Shown: in pieces, positions 18,328 through 26,537 of the stretch
Layout of the letters: every line of letters starts with the position of its first letter
How positions within the stretch are numbered: position 1 is the stretch's first letter
NCBI GenBank assembly: GCA_963843605.1
Contig: CAWJLA010000004.1
Span: 392,510-456,509, forward strand
Reading direction: 5' to 3'
From: FEN-1297 sp963843605
GTDB lineage: Bacteria; Bacteroidota; Ignavibacteria; Ignavibacteriales; Ignavibacteriaceae
DNA: 64,000 bases
Made by a program: the position numbers and the translations under genes
Notes under the pieces: generated by a model
Database searches by the model: none
Told to the model about the DNA's origin: nothing
What the model saw: the letters and a program-made list of their open reading frames with translations, nothing else

Positions 18328-18861
18328 TTACCAACCGGAAACCGTATCGAGAAGAATGTCTTCTGTAATCCTGTCAACAGCTGTTCCGATAGCTTCTCTT
18401 CTAGCACTTATACCCCCATCTGCGGAGTAATCACCATAATTTGAAAAACTCTTATCAAAAATTGTCTTATGCTGTACAAGATCCCTATAAACGGCCTGTA
18501 CAGTTATTGTTATTCTTCTTTGGGATACTTTTTCACCGGCAGTTACAACAGCCGGAGCATCACTCATAGATGTAATTGTACATTCAATTATAGAATTCGC
18601 ATTCGCCTTGGATGTAACCTGCAGCGTATTATCATCAATAAACTTCTGAGTCAGCTGGTTCGTCAGCATTTCACTTAGACCCGGTTCACCGGATCCGCTT
18701 CTATCCTGCGATGCAGGAATGGCAATAGTCTTAATATGTTTAGGAACCGATGCACCCGTAAAAGAATATACACAACACCCCGTAAAATTAATTACGGCTG
18801 TGATTATAAACAAGTAAATAAATACATATTCCGTAATCCGTAGGATAGGACACTTTTTCAT
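18328..18861 (-). CDS. lptE: LptE-family LPS-assembly lipoprotein
   Basis: Outer-membrane lipoprotein that plugs the LptD translocon for lipopolysaccharide export. It has a hydrophobic N-terminal segment with a lipobox-like site (NFTGC, then CVYSFTGASVP). The LptE core follows: TIAIPASQDRSGSGEPGLSE, LTNQLTQKFIDDNTLQVTS and a beta-rich C-terminal half. The start is uncertain; the ATG at 18861 gives the best signal peptide (MKKCPILRI), while 18894 gives a longer form. It follows the sigma-54 activator gene, as in many Bacteroidota. Confidence 0.8.
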   Translation of the reverse strand: MKKCPILRITEYVFIYLFIITAVINFTGCCVYSFTGASVPKHIKTIAIPASQDRSGSGEPGLSEMLTNQLTQKFIDDNTLQVTSKANANSIIECTITSMSDAPAVVTAGEKVSQRRITITVQAVYRDLVQHKTIFDKSFSNYGDYSADGGISARREAIGTAVDRITEDILLDTVSGW

Positions 18862-18911
18862 AAAACAAGTAAATCTAGTGTTTTCCATCGTCATTTTTCA
18901 GAGCACAAGAA

Positions 18912-20018
18912 TTATTGAATGTCATATTCTTTGATTTTACGGTAAAGCGTCCGTTCGCTTATGTTCAGCATTCTGGCTGCATTCCTTTTATTACCTCTGG
19001 TGATATCCAGCGCATTTTTTATAGCCTCTTTTTCCAACTGATCCAGCGGGACAACTTCATTGTTTTGTGAATCTCCGTTATTGGACTCAACATCTATCTT
19101 CTCCCTGTATATCAGGTCTTTCAATTCCATTATATCTTTTTTTATCTCAAAAAGGGCTCTGTAAAGAAGTTCACGGTCGACTTCTTCAGGTGATTTTTTC
19201 ATATATACGGGAAGATTACGGATAGAAGGCTCCTCCTCCCTGGATTTAAGCAGAGGAATAAACGAGTTAGCATTTAAATTACCGTTGCGGTTTAGTGCAG
19301 CGGCCGTTTCTACGGTATTTTTCAATTCCCTTACATTTCCCGGCCAGTTGTAATTTACAAGAACTTCAACGGCATCTTCCATAATTCGGGGAACAACCAT
19401 ATTATTATCAGAACAATAACTTTTTAAAAAATACTGTGCCAGTTCTTCAATATCCATTTTTCGTTTTCTTAAAGGAGGTATACTTAAGGTAACAGCTTTA
19501 AGTCTGAAATAAAGGTCGTCTCTGAATCTTTTAGCCTGTACTTCTAATTGAAGGTCTTTGTTTGTCGCTGCAATAATCCTCAGGTCAACTCTGGTCACCG
19601 TTTCCGCACCTATTCTCATAAATTCTTTTGTTTCGATAGCTCTAAGTAATTTGACCTGTGTTGTAAGTGGCATTTCGGCAATTTCATCCAGAAATAAAGT
19701 TCCTCCGTCGGCTATTTCAAAATAGCCCTTTCTGCCTTCTACCGCTCCCGTAAAAGAACCTTTCTTATGACCGAAAAGTTCGCTTTCAAGAATTCCCTCA
19801 GGTATGGCTCCGCAATTTAAGCTAACCAGTTGTTTGTCGCCTCGGTTGCTTAAACCGTGAATAGCCCTGGCAAAGACTTCCTTGCCTGCGCCGCTTTCAC
19901 CGTATATCAAAACGGAAATGTCGGATGTGGCGACCTGAATTATAATATCAATCAGGTCTTTTATTTCTTTGCTCTTTCCGATTATTCCGAAAGTTCTTTT
20001 TACTTCTTCAACCGTCAT
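18912..20018 (-). CDS. Sigma-54 interaction domain transcriptional activator
   Basis: AAA+ enhancer-binding protein that opens sigma-54 promoters. It lacks a receiver or other sensory domain: the AAA+ module begins within 15 residues of the start. Walker A is GESGAGKE, the sigma-54 contact loop reads GSFTGA instead of the common GAFTGA, and Walker B is GGTLFLDEIAEM. The C terminus has a Fis-type helix-turn-helix (ITRGNKRNAARMLNISERTL). Length is 368. Without a sensor, activity may be set by expression level or a partner. It lies just upstream of lptE and about 1.7 kb downstream of miaB. Confidence 0.93.
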   Translation of the reverse strand: MTVEEVKRTFGIIGKSKEIKDLIDIIIQVATSDISVLIYGESGAGKEVFARAIHGLSNRGDKQLVSLNCGAIPEGILESELFGHKKGSFTGAVEGRKGYFEIADGGTLFLDEIAEMPLTTQVKLLRAIETKEFMRIGAETVTRVDLRIIAATNKDLQLEVQAKRFRDDLYFRLKAVTLSIPPLRKRKMDIEELAQYFLKSYCSDNNMVVPRIMEDAVEVLVNYNWPGNVRELKNTVETAAALNRNGNLNANSFIPLLKSREEEPSIRNLPVYMKKSPEEVDRELLYRALFEIKKDIMELKDLIYREKIDVESNNGDSQNNEVVPLDQLEKEAIKNALDITRGNKRNAARMLNISERTLYRKIKEYDIQ

Positions 20019-20044
20019 TTATTTTTTTCATGCCTCTTGAACTT

Positions 20045-20058
20045 TTTCCGAACGGAAA
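20045..20058. promoter_or_regulatory. Inverted repeat upstream of the sigma-54 activator gene
   Basis: TTTCCG-AA-CGGAAA is a 6-base dyad 27 bases upstream of the activator start, next to an AT-rich stretch (20080-20110) that could hold a promoter. It may be an operator for autoregulation. Confidence 0.35.
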
Positions 20059-20129
20059 TCCTTTTTATACAGCTCGTAAATATATTATATTTATATATGT
20101 TATAAAAGTCGTATAATTCTACCTGACCT

Positions 20130-20900
20130 CTAGGTTTTCACCGTTAAACCGTCGTATGCAACGGTTACATCTTTTCCCAGCCCCACTTCGCTTCGGGTAA
20201 AGAATGATCTGATTTTCTCCTCGCTGTCGTCGTCAATGTGAGTTAATATTAATTTCTGCGCTTTTAGTTTTACGGAAGCCGCTAATATTTCTTCATACGG
20301 CACGTGAGAAACTTCCGATATCATTATTGAAATGTCGTTTTCTCCAAATAAATATAAATCCTCTTTGCTGCCGATATCTCCGGTATAAAAAACCGACAGT
20401 TTTTTTTCTTCAAAGAGAAAACTGCTGCAGGCAAATTTTACGATATTTTCGGTGTCGTATAATTTATATTTTTCCAGATGAGAATTCTGCCGCGAATAAA
20501 AAGATAAACTGCCCGAGACATCAGATTTATCTTCATCTACGTATACTTTAAAATTTATATCGAATCCCATTTTATCTATGAAGATATATGACTGCATCAG
20601 AAATTTTTTAACGAATTCAATAACCGCCTGGTTTATAAAAATATCCAGCTCATTTTTCCGGTTTGACAGTTTCATCTGAACCAGCAGTGCCGGCAGGCCG
20701 GAAAAATGATCGGGGTGAAGATGAGATATAATGATTCCGTTTATTTTGTTGAATCCGGCACCCTGGGAAATCAGAGCTTTAGAAATTCCGTCGCCCGCGT
20801 CCATCAAAAGGACATAATTATCCGAATCAATTATGAAAGAGGAATGGTTTCTTTTTAAGGAAGCCAACCCAGAGCCGGTTCCTATGAATTTAATATTCAA
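20130..20900 (-). CDS. MBL-fold metallohydrolase, RNase Z-like
   Basis: Metallo-beta-lactamase-fold hydrolase of 256 residues. The zinc site is visible as SHLHPDHFSG (HxHxDH) near residue 60, with YTGDIG near residue 170 and LTHID near the C terminus. The start, IKFIGTGSGLASLKRNHSS, is of the RNase Z/ElaC and PqqB-like subgroup. The RNase Z exosite arm is not evident, so tRNA 3' processing is not proven. It lies ten bases from the SPOR gene. Confidence 0.8.
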   Translation of the reverse strand: MNIKFIGTGSGLASLKRNHSSFIIDSDNYVLLMDAGDGISKALISQGAGFNKINGIIISHLHPDHFSGLPALLVQMKLSNRKNELDIFINQAVIEFVKKFLMQSYIFIDKMGFDINFKVYVDEDKSDVSGSLSFYSRQNSHLEKYKLYDTENIVKFACSSFLFEEKKLSVFYTGDIGSKEDLYLFGENDISIMISEVSHVPYEEILAASVKLKAQKLILTHIDDDSEEKIRSFFTRSEVGLGKDVTVAYDGLTVKT

Positions 20901-20910
20901 TTTAATGCCG

Positions 20911-21645
20911 TCAGTTAGTTTTTATAACTCTGCCGTTTAAGTTGAATTTCGAGTTGATCAATTGAAGCATCTTATTTGCATCGTCTTCGTTGGTAAATCG
21001 GCCTACATATACGATATGCAATGTAGTACCTCCCACGGCTTTGTCTTCAATTTTTGTAAAATACCCGTAGTTTTTAAAAGATTTGCTTAACGATTCCGCG
21101 TTAGACAGCACTCCGAAGGCTCCGGCCTGAATAGTATAACTGTAACCATTTTCCGTAACGGAGGCAGTATCAGGTTCTACTTGTACCTGCACGGAATCTT
21201 TTTCTTCTGAGGAAGAAGAAATTTCATTATCCTTCTCCGGAATATTCTTCTTCGCTATTTCAATATACGGCGATTGAGGGTAATCTTTTTGGAGCTGTTC
21301 AAGTTTTTCTTTGGCTGTGCCGTACATGCCTATTGCATAATAATACGAGTAAACCCTGTATAAAGCCGCGTCTGCATAACGGCTGCGCGGATATTTCTGA
21401 ATAATTTGGTTATAGATGGCAACTGCCTGCTGGCCATTCTCCGTTAATATGCCTTCTAGAAACATTACCGAAGGATTGCCGGGGTATTCTTTTTTAAGTT
21501 TGGGAAGAATTTCTTCTACCTTGTTCTTCTCGCCTTTCTCAATTTGTTTCAGATACTGAACAATATTCACGTCTTGAGCAAAAACATTAATCGAAAATGC
21601 AGACACAAAGGAAAGAAAAAATAATATGGAAAATAATATTTTCAC
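20911..21645 (-). CDS. Exported protein with tetratricopeptide-like repeats and a SPOR domain
   Basis: 244-residue exported protein with a signal peptide ending near AFSINVFAQ. Residues about 25-135 form TPR-like helices (NPSVMFLEGILTENGQQAVA, KYPRSRYADAALYRVYSYYY). A Ser/Glu-rich linker follows, and the C-terminal SPOR domain (SYTIQAGAFGVLSNAESLSK to NLNGRVIK) is the module that binds denuded peptidoglycan. A cell-envelope or division role is likely. Confidence 0.82.
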   Translation of the reverse strand: MKILFSILFFLSFVSAFSINVFAQDVNIVQYLKQIEKGEKNKVEEILPKLKKEYPGNPSVMFLEGILTENGQQAVAIYNQIIQKYPRSRYADAALYRVYSYYYAIGMYGTAKEKLEQLQKDYPQSPYIEIAKKNIPEKDNEISSSSEEKDSVQVQVEPDTASVTENGYSYTIQAGAFGVLSNAESLSKSFKNYGYFTKIEDKAVGGTTLHIVYVGRFTNEDDANKMLQLINSKFNLNGRVIKTN

Positions 21646-21724
21646 GATGCAGTCCGGAAAAACAATAGAATGTTTGAATTATCTTAACGATAAAGTAAGA
21701 ATAAATACATTAAATAAAAAACGT

Positions 21725-23077
21725 TTATGCGGTTAAAGCCAGGCTGTCTGTTTCCGGGTTGATGTACTCCGTGAATTCGCCGAACAAAGTTGCGGATGTA
21801 GCCTTATTAATCTTTACTTTCACATAATCGCCTTCTTTGATTCCTTCCTGAACCGGAATAATTACAACTTTATTCGTGTCTGTTCGCCCGGCAAGGAATT
21901 GATCCGATTTTCTGCTGGCTCCCTCAATAAGTATAATCTCGCACTTGTTAACAAGCTGCTGATTTTTTTTCGCAGAAATTTGCTGCTGAAGTTCAATTAT
22001 TGCCTGAAGCCTTTTTGTTTTCAGTTCTTCGGATACGTCATCATGCATTTTAAAAGATTTTGTCCCTTCGCGCGGCGAGTATTTGAACATATATGCACCG
22101 TCATAGACCACCGATTTCATCAGTTCCAGTGTCATTCTATGATCTTCATCAGTTTCACCCGGAAAACCGGCAATTATATCTGTAGAAAAGCTTACTCCCG
22201 GAATTATTGTTCTGGCCTTTTCTATCAGCCTTAGATAGTGATCAACGGTATAAGTTCTGTTCATCATCTTTAGAATTTTGTCAGAACCGGATTGAACGGG
22301 AAGATGAATATAACTGCAGATATTGGAATGACCGGCAATAACGTATAAAAGCTTATCCGAAAGATCCTGAGGATGTGAGGTTGTAAATCTGATTCGGATC
22401 TTCTTGTCGACTGCGGCTGCGGCGGCCAGCAGATCCGCAAAATCAGAATCCGAGTCTCTGTACGAGTTTACATTCTGTCCTAAAAGTGTAACTTCTCTGA
22501 AACCTCTTTCGGAAAGTTGTTTTATTTCCTGAATAATCGAATCAAGAGAACGGCTTCTTTCACGGCCTCGTGTGAACGGAACTACACAAAATGTGCAGAA
22601 CTTATCGCAGCCTCTCATAACAGATATCCAGGCTTGCAGACCGTCTTCCCGGTAAGGTATAATATCGTCGTAAGTTTCGGTTCTAGATAGCTGCACTCCA
22701 ATACCCTTTTCACCGTTGAAGGCTACATTTATAAACTGGGGAAGTTTGCGGTATTCGTCAGGCCCCACTACAATATCCACAATTTTCTTTTCTTCAATCA
22801 AATCTTTTCTTAACCGCTCGGCCATACATCCCAGAATGCCGACAACCAGTCCCGGTTTTTCCGTTTTAAGATTCTTAAAATTACCGAGCCGGCCGTAAAT
22901 CCTTTGTTCGGCATTTTCCCTTATACTGCATGTATTCATTAAGACAACATCGGCATCGTCAAGTTCTTTAGTGATATTATAGCCGGATTTTTTTAAAATC
23001 CCCATCACCAACTCGGTATCAGCCAAATTCATCTGACATCCGTAAGTTTCAATATATACGTTATTTTTAATCATCAT
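21725..23077 (-). CDS. miaB: tRNA-2-methylthio-N6-dimethylallyladenosine synthase MiaB
   Basis: Radical-SAM methylthiotransferase acting on i6A37 of tRNAs. The N-terminal UPF0004 domain starts with VYIETYGCQMNLADTELV. The radical-SAM motif CDKFCTFCVVPFTRGRERSR is distinctive for MiaB, and a TRAM domain ends the protein. Length is 450. Two ATGs start the frame; either is possible. It is followed by SPOR, MBL, the sigma-54 activator and lptE on the same strand. Confidence 0.96.
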   Translation of the reverse strand: MMIKNNVYIETYGCQMNLADTELVMGILKKSGYNITKELDDADVVLMNTCSIRENAEQRIYGRLGNFKNLKTEKPGLVVGILGCMAERLRKDLIEEKKIVDIVVGPDEYRKLPQFINVAFNGEKGIGVQLSRTETYDDIIPYREDGLQAWISVMRGCDKFCTFCVVPFTRGRERSRSLDSIIQEIKQLSERGFREVTLLGQNVNSYRDSDSDFADLLAAAAAVDKKIRIRFTTSHPQDLSDKLLYVIAGHSNICSYIHLPVQSGSDKILKMMNRTYTVDHYLRLIEKARTIIPGVSFSTDIIAGFPGETDEDHRMTLELMKSVVYDGAYMFKYSPREGTKSFKMHDDVSEELKTKRLQAIIELQQQISAKKNQQLVNKCEIILIEGASRKSDQFLAGRTDTNKVVIIPVQEGIKEGDYVKVKINKATSATLFGEFTEYINPETDSLALTA

Positions 23078-23116
23078 TTTTCAATCTGTTGTTCACGGTG
23101 TTTACCGGTTAATTTT

Positions 23117-23464
23117 TCAATTTACTTTTTCGTCTTTACTGGGTGCTACAAATCCGAAATGCTGATTCTGCGGAACGTCTAAAGCAATTTCGCCGAACCT
23201 CGACTCATATTTTTCTATGTTGTCTTTCAATGCCTTCATCAGCATTTTTGCATGCTGCGGAGTTGTAATAATTCTTGCATGCACTTTTGCTTTGGGTACG
23301 CCGGGTACTATTCTGGTAAAATCAATTATGAATTCCGCAGGTGAATGCGTAATTATTGCCAGATTAGAATAAATTCCCTCGGCTTCTTTTTCACCCAATT
23401 CAATATTTATCTGCTGACCCTGCTGGGGATTATTTTGATTTGAAAAATTATCGTCCTTTGCCAT
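23117..23464 (-). CDS. DUF3467-family protein
   Basis: 115-residue soluble protein. The DUF3467 core is clear: INIELGEKEAEGIYSNLAII, then SPAEFIIDFTRIVPGVPKAK and TTPQHAKMLMKALKDNI. Function is unknown. I chose the ATG at 23464 because AAAGG lies about 12 bases upstream and the upstream extension to 23548 is not conserved-looking. It is 39 bases upstream of miaB. Confidence 0.85.
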   Translation of the reverse strand: MAKDDNFSNQNNPQQGQQINIELGEKEAEGIYSNLAIITHSPAEFIIDFTRIVPGVPKAKVHARIITTPQHAKMLMKALKDNIEKYESRFGEIALDVPQNQHFGFVAPSKDEKVN

Positions 23465-23573
23465 GATATTAGCCTTTGTTAAAATGAAGTCCATTATTAA
23501 TAAATGCCGAAAATAAATTGCTTTGGGCAAGCAAAATAGTTTCGGCACTTAAAAAATTTTTATTTATCTGTTT

Positions 23574-24740
23574 TTACTTTCTCAAAGCATCGGCTTTGTT
23601 AAAAGCATTTTGAGCTTTTTGTTCATATCCCAGAACAGTATACACTTTGCCTAATATTTCCCACAATGAAGCATCGTTATCTTTCATAACAACAAGTCTC
23701 TCCAGATAAGGCAGAGCACTTTCATATTTTGATTTATCAATCGGAGCTTTTTCATCCTTTTCCTGAGCTACTTTATTAATATGGGTCCCCCACTTAACAT
23801 ATGTAACGGCCAGGTTGTATAGTGCGCTCTCGTAAGTAGAATCTATTTCAATTGCTTTTTCAAATTGAGTAGCGGCATCCTGATAATTATCATTCCCTAG
23901 AAGTACTACACCGTAGTTATAACGGTAGAATTTATTGTTGGGTTCTTCTTCAACACCTGTTTTAAATGCATTAAGCGCTACATCGATTTTGTTTGCACCG
24001 ATATAAGAATTTGAAAGCAGAAGAAGTAGTTCGGAATTGTGAGGATAGTATTTTCTTCCTTCTTCAAGTGTATTGATTGCCTGATTAAAATACTTCTGTG
24101 CCTCTACACTGTCCGCCGCGTCTTTAGAACTTTTATATTTTGTCTCGGAGACAGTTGCCTTATCGTATAAAATTTCGCCGAGATATCTATAACCGTCAAG
24201 GCCGTGTATCTTATCTATAATTTTTTTCAGCGGAACCATAGCCTTATCGTAATCTTTTTGATTTATATAAACAAAAGCTAAATTCTGATAAGTTGAAATT
24301 GAATCCGGTTCCAACTGAACGGCCATTTCGAAATCATTAGCCGATTTACCATAATTTATCTTCGCGCTGTCTTCGTTTGCAGCTTTTGTTGCTTTTTGGA
24401 AATAATCGACACCGCGATTAAAGGCCTGAGCCCAATAATATCTTTTCGAATCAGTGATACTTTTTTCGTATTCATTATTAATTGCCAGCGACTTGTCAAA
24501 ATCAGTCATCATTTCTTCATAGTTTCCAAGTTCTCCCTTTACATAGCCAAGTAAATAATAACCTTCATAGCTTTTAGGATTTTTTTGAACTTCCTCATTC
24601 AATGCTTCCACAGCCTTAGGATAATTTTTTTGTTGTATATATAGCTTGGCACTCGTTAATTCTGTCGAAGCACATTCGAATCCGGTAATAGTCATACCGA
24701 CAAGGAATAATGCGACAATAAGTAATTTTGTTCGATACAT
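23574..24740 (-). CDS. Exported TPR-repeat protein
   Basis: Protein of about 388 residues made of tetratricopeptide repeats after a hydrophobic leader (MYRTKLLIVALFLVGMTITG). The cysteine in GFECAS resembles a lipobox but the -1 glutamate is atypical, so lipidation is uncertain. Repeats include YPKAVEALNEEVQKNPKSYE, YQDAATQFEKAIEIDSTYES and the C-terminal NDASLWEILGKVYTVLGYEQ. The ATG at 24740 has a GGAG site just upstream, favouring it over 24803. It lies divergent from the adenosine deaminase gene. Confidence 0.82.
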   Translation of the reverse strand: MYRTKLLIVALFLVGMTITGFECASTELTSAKLYIQQKNYPKAVEALNEEVQKNPKSYEGYYLLGYVKGELGNYEEMMTDFDKSLAINNEYEKSITDSKRYYWAQAFNRGVDYFQKATKAANEDSAKINYGKSANDFEMAVQLEPDSISTYQNLAFVYINQKDYDKAMVPLKKIIDKIHGLDGYRYLGEILYDKATVSETKYKSSKDAADSVEAQKYFNQAINTLEEGRKYYPHNSELLLLLSNSYIGANKIDVALNAFKTGVEEEPNNKFYRYNYGVVLLGNDNYQDAATQFEKAIEIDSTYESALYNLAVTYVKWGTHINKVAQEKDEKAPIDKSKYESALPYLERLVVMKDNDASLWEILGKVYTVLGYEQKAQNAFNKADALRK

Positions 24741-24989
24741 TACATCTCCATTTATAAACTTTTTTGAGATTTTAAAATTAGTATAATATGATTCCATAGT
24801 CAAGATTAAGTTAATATTAACCGGTAACTAAAACTTAGGATTTTCGATGAAGATCGCAGTATGTCGGCAAACCGAAAAAGGTTTCGGCAAACCCGCATTA
24901 TTAAGGTTCCGTTTAATCATTTTTATCGGGAAGTCAAATTGATTTTACTGTTTTAAAAGAATATTTTTCGGCTTAAAAGAGAGGTAATT
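24741..24989. promoter_or_regulatory. Divergent intergenic region with a 9-base direct repeat
   Basis: These 249 bases separate the minus-strand TPR gene from the plus-strand adenosine deaminase gene and must hold promoters for both. The sequence CGGCAAACC occurs at 24865-24873 and again at 24885-24893, exactly 20 bases apart (about two helical turns), which is typical of a tandem protein-binding site. I cannot place -35/-10 boxes with confidence. Confidence 0.4.
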
Positions 24990-26114
24990 GTGACCACAGA
25001 GCAAATCATCAGAGCGGTTCCCAAAGTTCTACTTCATGATCATCTCGACGGTGGATTACGCCCTCAGACAATTATAGAACTGGCAAAAGACATCCGGTAT
25101 AATAAGCTGCCTACCAAAGACCCAGATGAGCTTGCAAAGTGGTTCCACCGAGGGGCAAATAAGGGCAATCTGGTTGAATATCTTCAGGGCTTTGAACATA
25201 CCTGCGCAGTAATGCAGACAAAGGAAGCCCTTGAAAGAACGGCTTATGAAATGATGGAAGATATGAAAAACGACGGCGTTGCTTACGTTGAAACCAGGTT
25301 CGCACCCGTATTTCATACTTCGAAAGGTCTTTATCAAGAAGATGTTGTAGCTGCGGTTCTGAACGGACTGGAGAAAGGGCAAAAAGATTTCGGCGTCGGT
25401 TTCGGACTGATACTTTGCGGCATGAGAAATATGAAAAATACGCTGGAAATTGCGGAACTTGCCGTAAATTTCAGGAATATGGGGGTTGTCGGTTTTGATC
25501 TTGCCGGCGAAGAAGGTGGTTATCCTCCCAAAAAACATATCGAGGCATTTCAGTTTATTCAAAGAGCCAATTTTAATATTACAATTCATGCCGGCGAGGC
25601 ATTCGGAAAAGAATCAATCTGGCAGGCAATTCAATGGTGCGGCGCTCACAGAATTGGACATGCAACTCATCTCGTTGAAGATTTTATATTGGACAGAGAA
25701 GGCAATGTTGTAGGTTTCGGCGATCTCGGCCAGTATATTCTCGATAAAAGAATTCCGCTGGAAATCTGTCTTCTTAGTAATGTTCACACGGGCGCCGTTG
25801 AAAGTATAGACAAACATCCTTTCGGAATTCTGTTTAAAGAAAAATTCAGGGTTTGCCTTAACACGGACGACAGGCTCATGAGCAATACTACCCTGACAAA
25901 AGAATTTCTGACCGCAATAGAATATTTTAATCTGACTCTGGAAGATATTGAGAAAATTACAATTAACTCTATGAAGTCTGCGTTTATCTCTTATAAAGAA
26001 AGACTCCATTATATATATGAAGTAATTAAACCGGGCTTTCAGTCTATGAAAGATCAGTTATTATCACTTAAAACTTATACAGGGAAAAATGAAAAAGTTA
26101 TTCACAAATTATAA
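24990..26114 (+). CDS. add: Adenosine deaminase
   Basis: Zinc hydrolase converting adenosine to inosine. Metal and catalytic motifs are in place: HDHLDGG (HxH) at about residues 17-23, HAGEAFG near residue 200, RIGHATHL near 220 and LNTDDRLMS near 290. Length is 374. It starts with GTG preceded by GAGG, which fits better than internal ATGs. It opens the plus-strand island, and its last 26 bases overlap the next gene. Confidence 0.92.
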   Translation: MTTEQIIRAVPKVLLHDHLDGGLRPQTIIELAKDIRYNKLPTKDPDELAKWFHRGANKGNLVEYLQGFEHTCAVMQTKEALERTAYEMMEDMKNDGVAYVETRFAPVFHTSKGLYQEDVVAAVLNGLEKGQKDFGVGFGLILCGMRNMKNTLEIAELAVNFRNMGVVGFDLAGEEGGYPPKKHIEAFQFIQRANFNITIHAGEAFGKESIWQAIQWCGAHRIGHATHLVEDFILDREGNVVGFGDLGQYILDKRIPLEICLLSNVHTGAVESIDKHPFGILFKEKFRVCLNTDDRLMSNTTLTKEFLTAIEYFNLTLEDIEKITINSMKSAFISYKERLHYIYEVIKPGFQSMKDQLLSLKTYTGKNEKVIHKL

Positions 26115-26424
26115 TTTTGAATTTGATAAAAACGAAAAAAAAATATTAAAAACTTTTTGTAATCAAACCTTAAAACAAATACAGGGAGACAATAAGTACT
26201 TCTCGGAAATAAAAGCCTTTAATTCAATTCTGGATAAATTAAACAGCGACGCAGAGGTTATTAAACTAACCAAAGATGAAAGAATAAAGTTAAAACATCA
26301 GTTAACCGAAAACGTTAAATATCTTAAGAAGGAAATGGAGAAAAGCTGGTTCCTGAAAAAATGGCTGTACAAATCGATGCATAACCAGTATGATAAAATA
26401 ATTATGACTCATTTTGAAGATTAA
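26089..26424 (+). CDS. Small charged hypothetical protein
   Basis: 111 residues, very rich in lysine, asparagine and glutamate, predicted all-helical (for example KLTKDERIKLKHQLTENVKY). No signal peptide or membrane segment and no family recognised. It begins inside the end of add and shares its direction, so it may be translationally coupled. The codon use looks ordinary for the window, which supports a real gene, but the assignment rests only on length and position. Confidence 0.55.
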   Translation: MKKLFTNYNFEFDKNEKKILKTFCNQTLKQIQGDNKYFSEIKAFNSILDKLNSDAEVIKLTKDERIKLKHQLTENVKYLKKEMEKSWFLKKWLYKSMHNQYDKIIMTHFED

Positions 26425-26474
26425 TTAAAATATTTTGCCGGAACCATTTTACAATAATTGATTTATTGCTTATC

Positions 26475-26517
26475 TGTTCAATTGTCAAAAGCGATTGGAC
26501 AGCTTAACAGTTGAACA
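26475..26517. promoter_or_regulatory. Imperfect inverted repeat upstream of hutU
   Basis: TGTTCAATTGT (26475-26485) and ACAGTTGAACA (26507-26517) are inverted copies matching at 10 of 11 positions, with 21 bases between. They end 20 bases before the preferred hutU start. This could be an operator for a repressor of histidine catabolism or a leader hairpin. Confidence 0.45.
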
Positions 26518-26537
26518 ATATAATAATGGGATTAAAA

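Noticed and set aside
24990..26114. Adenosine deaminase as an aminodeoxyfutalosine deaminase linked to the MqnA-like gene
   Set aside because: The HDHLDGG and NTDDR motifs fit ordinary adenosine deaminases and the two genes lie on opposite strands, about 3 kb apart.
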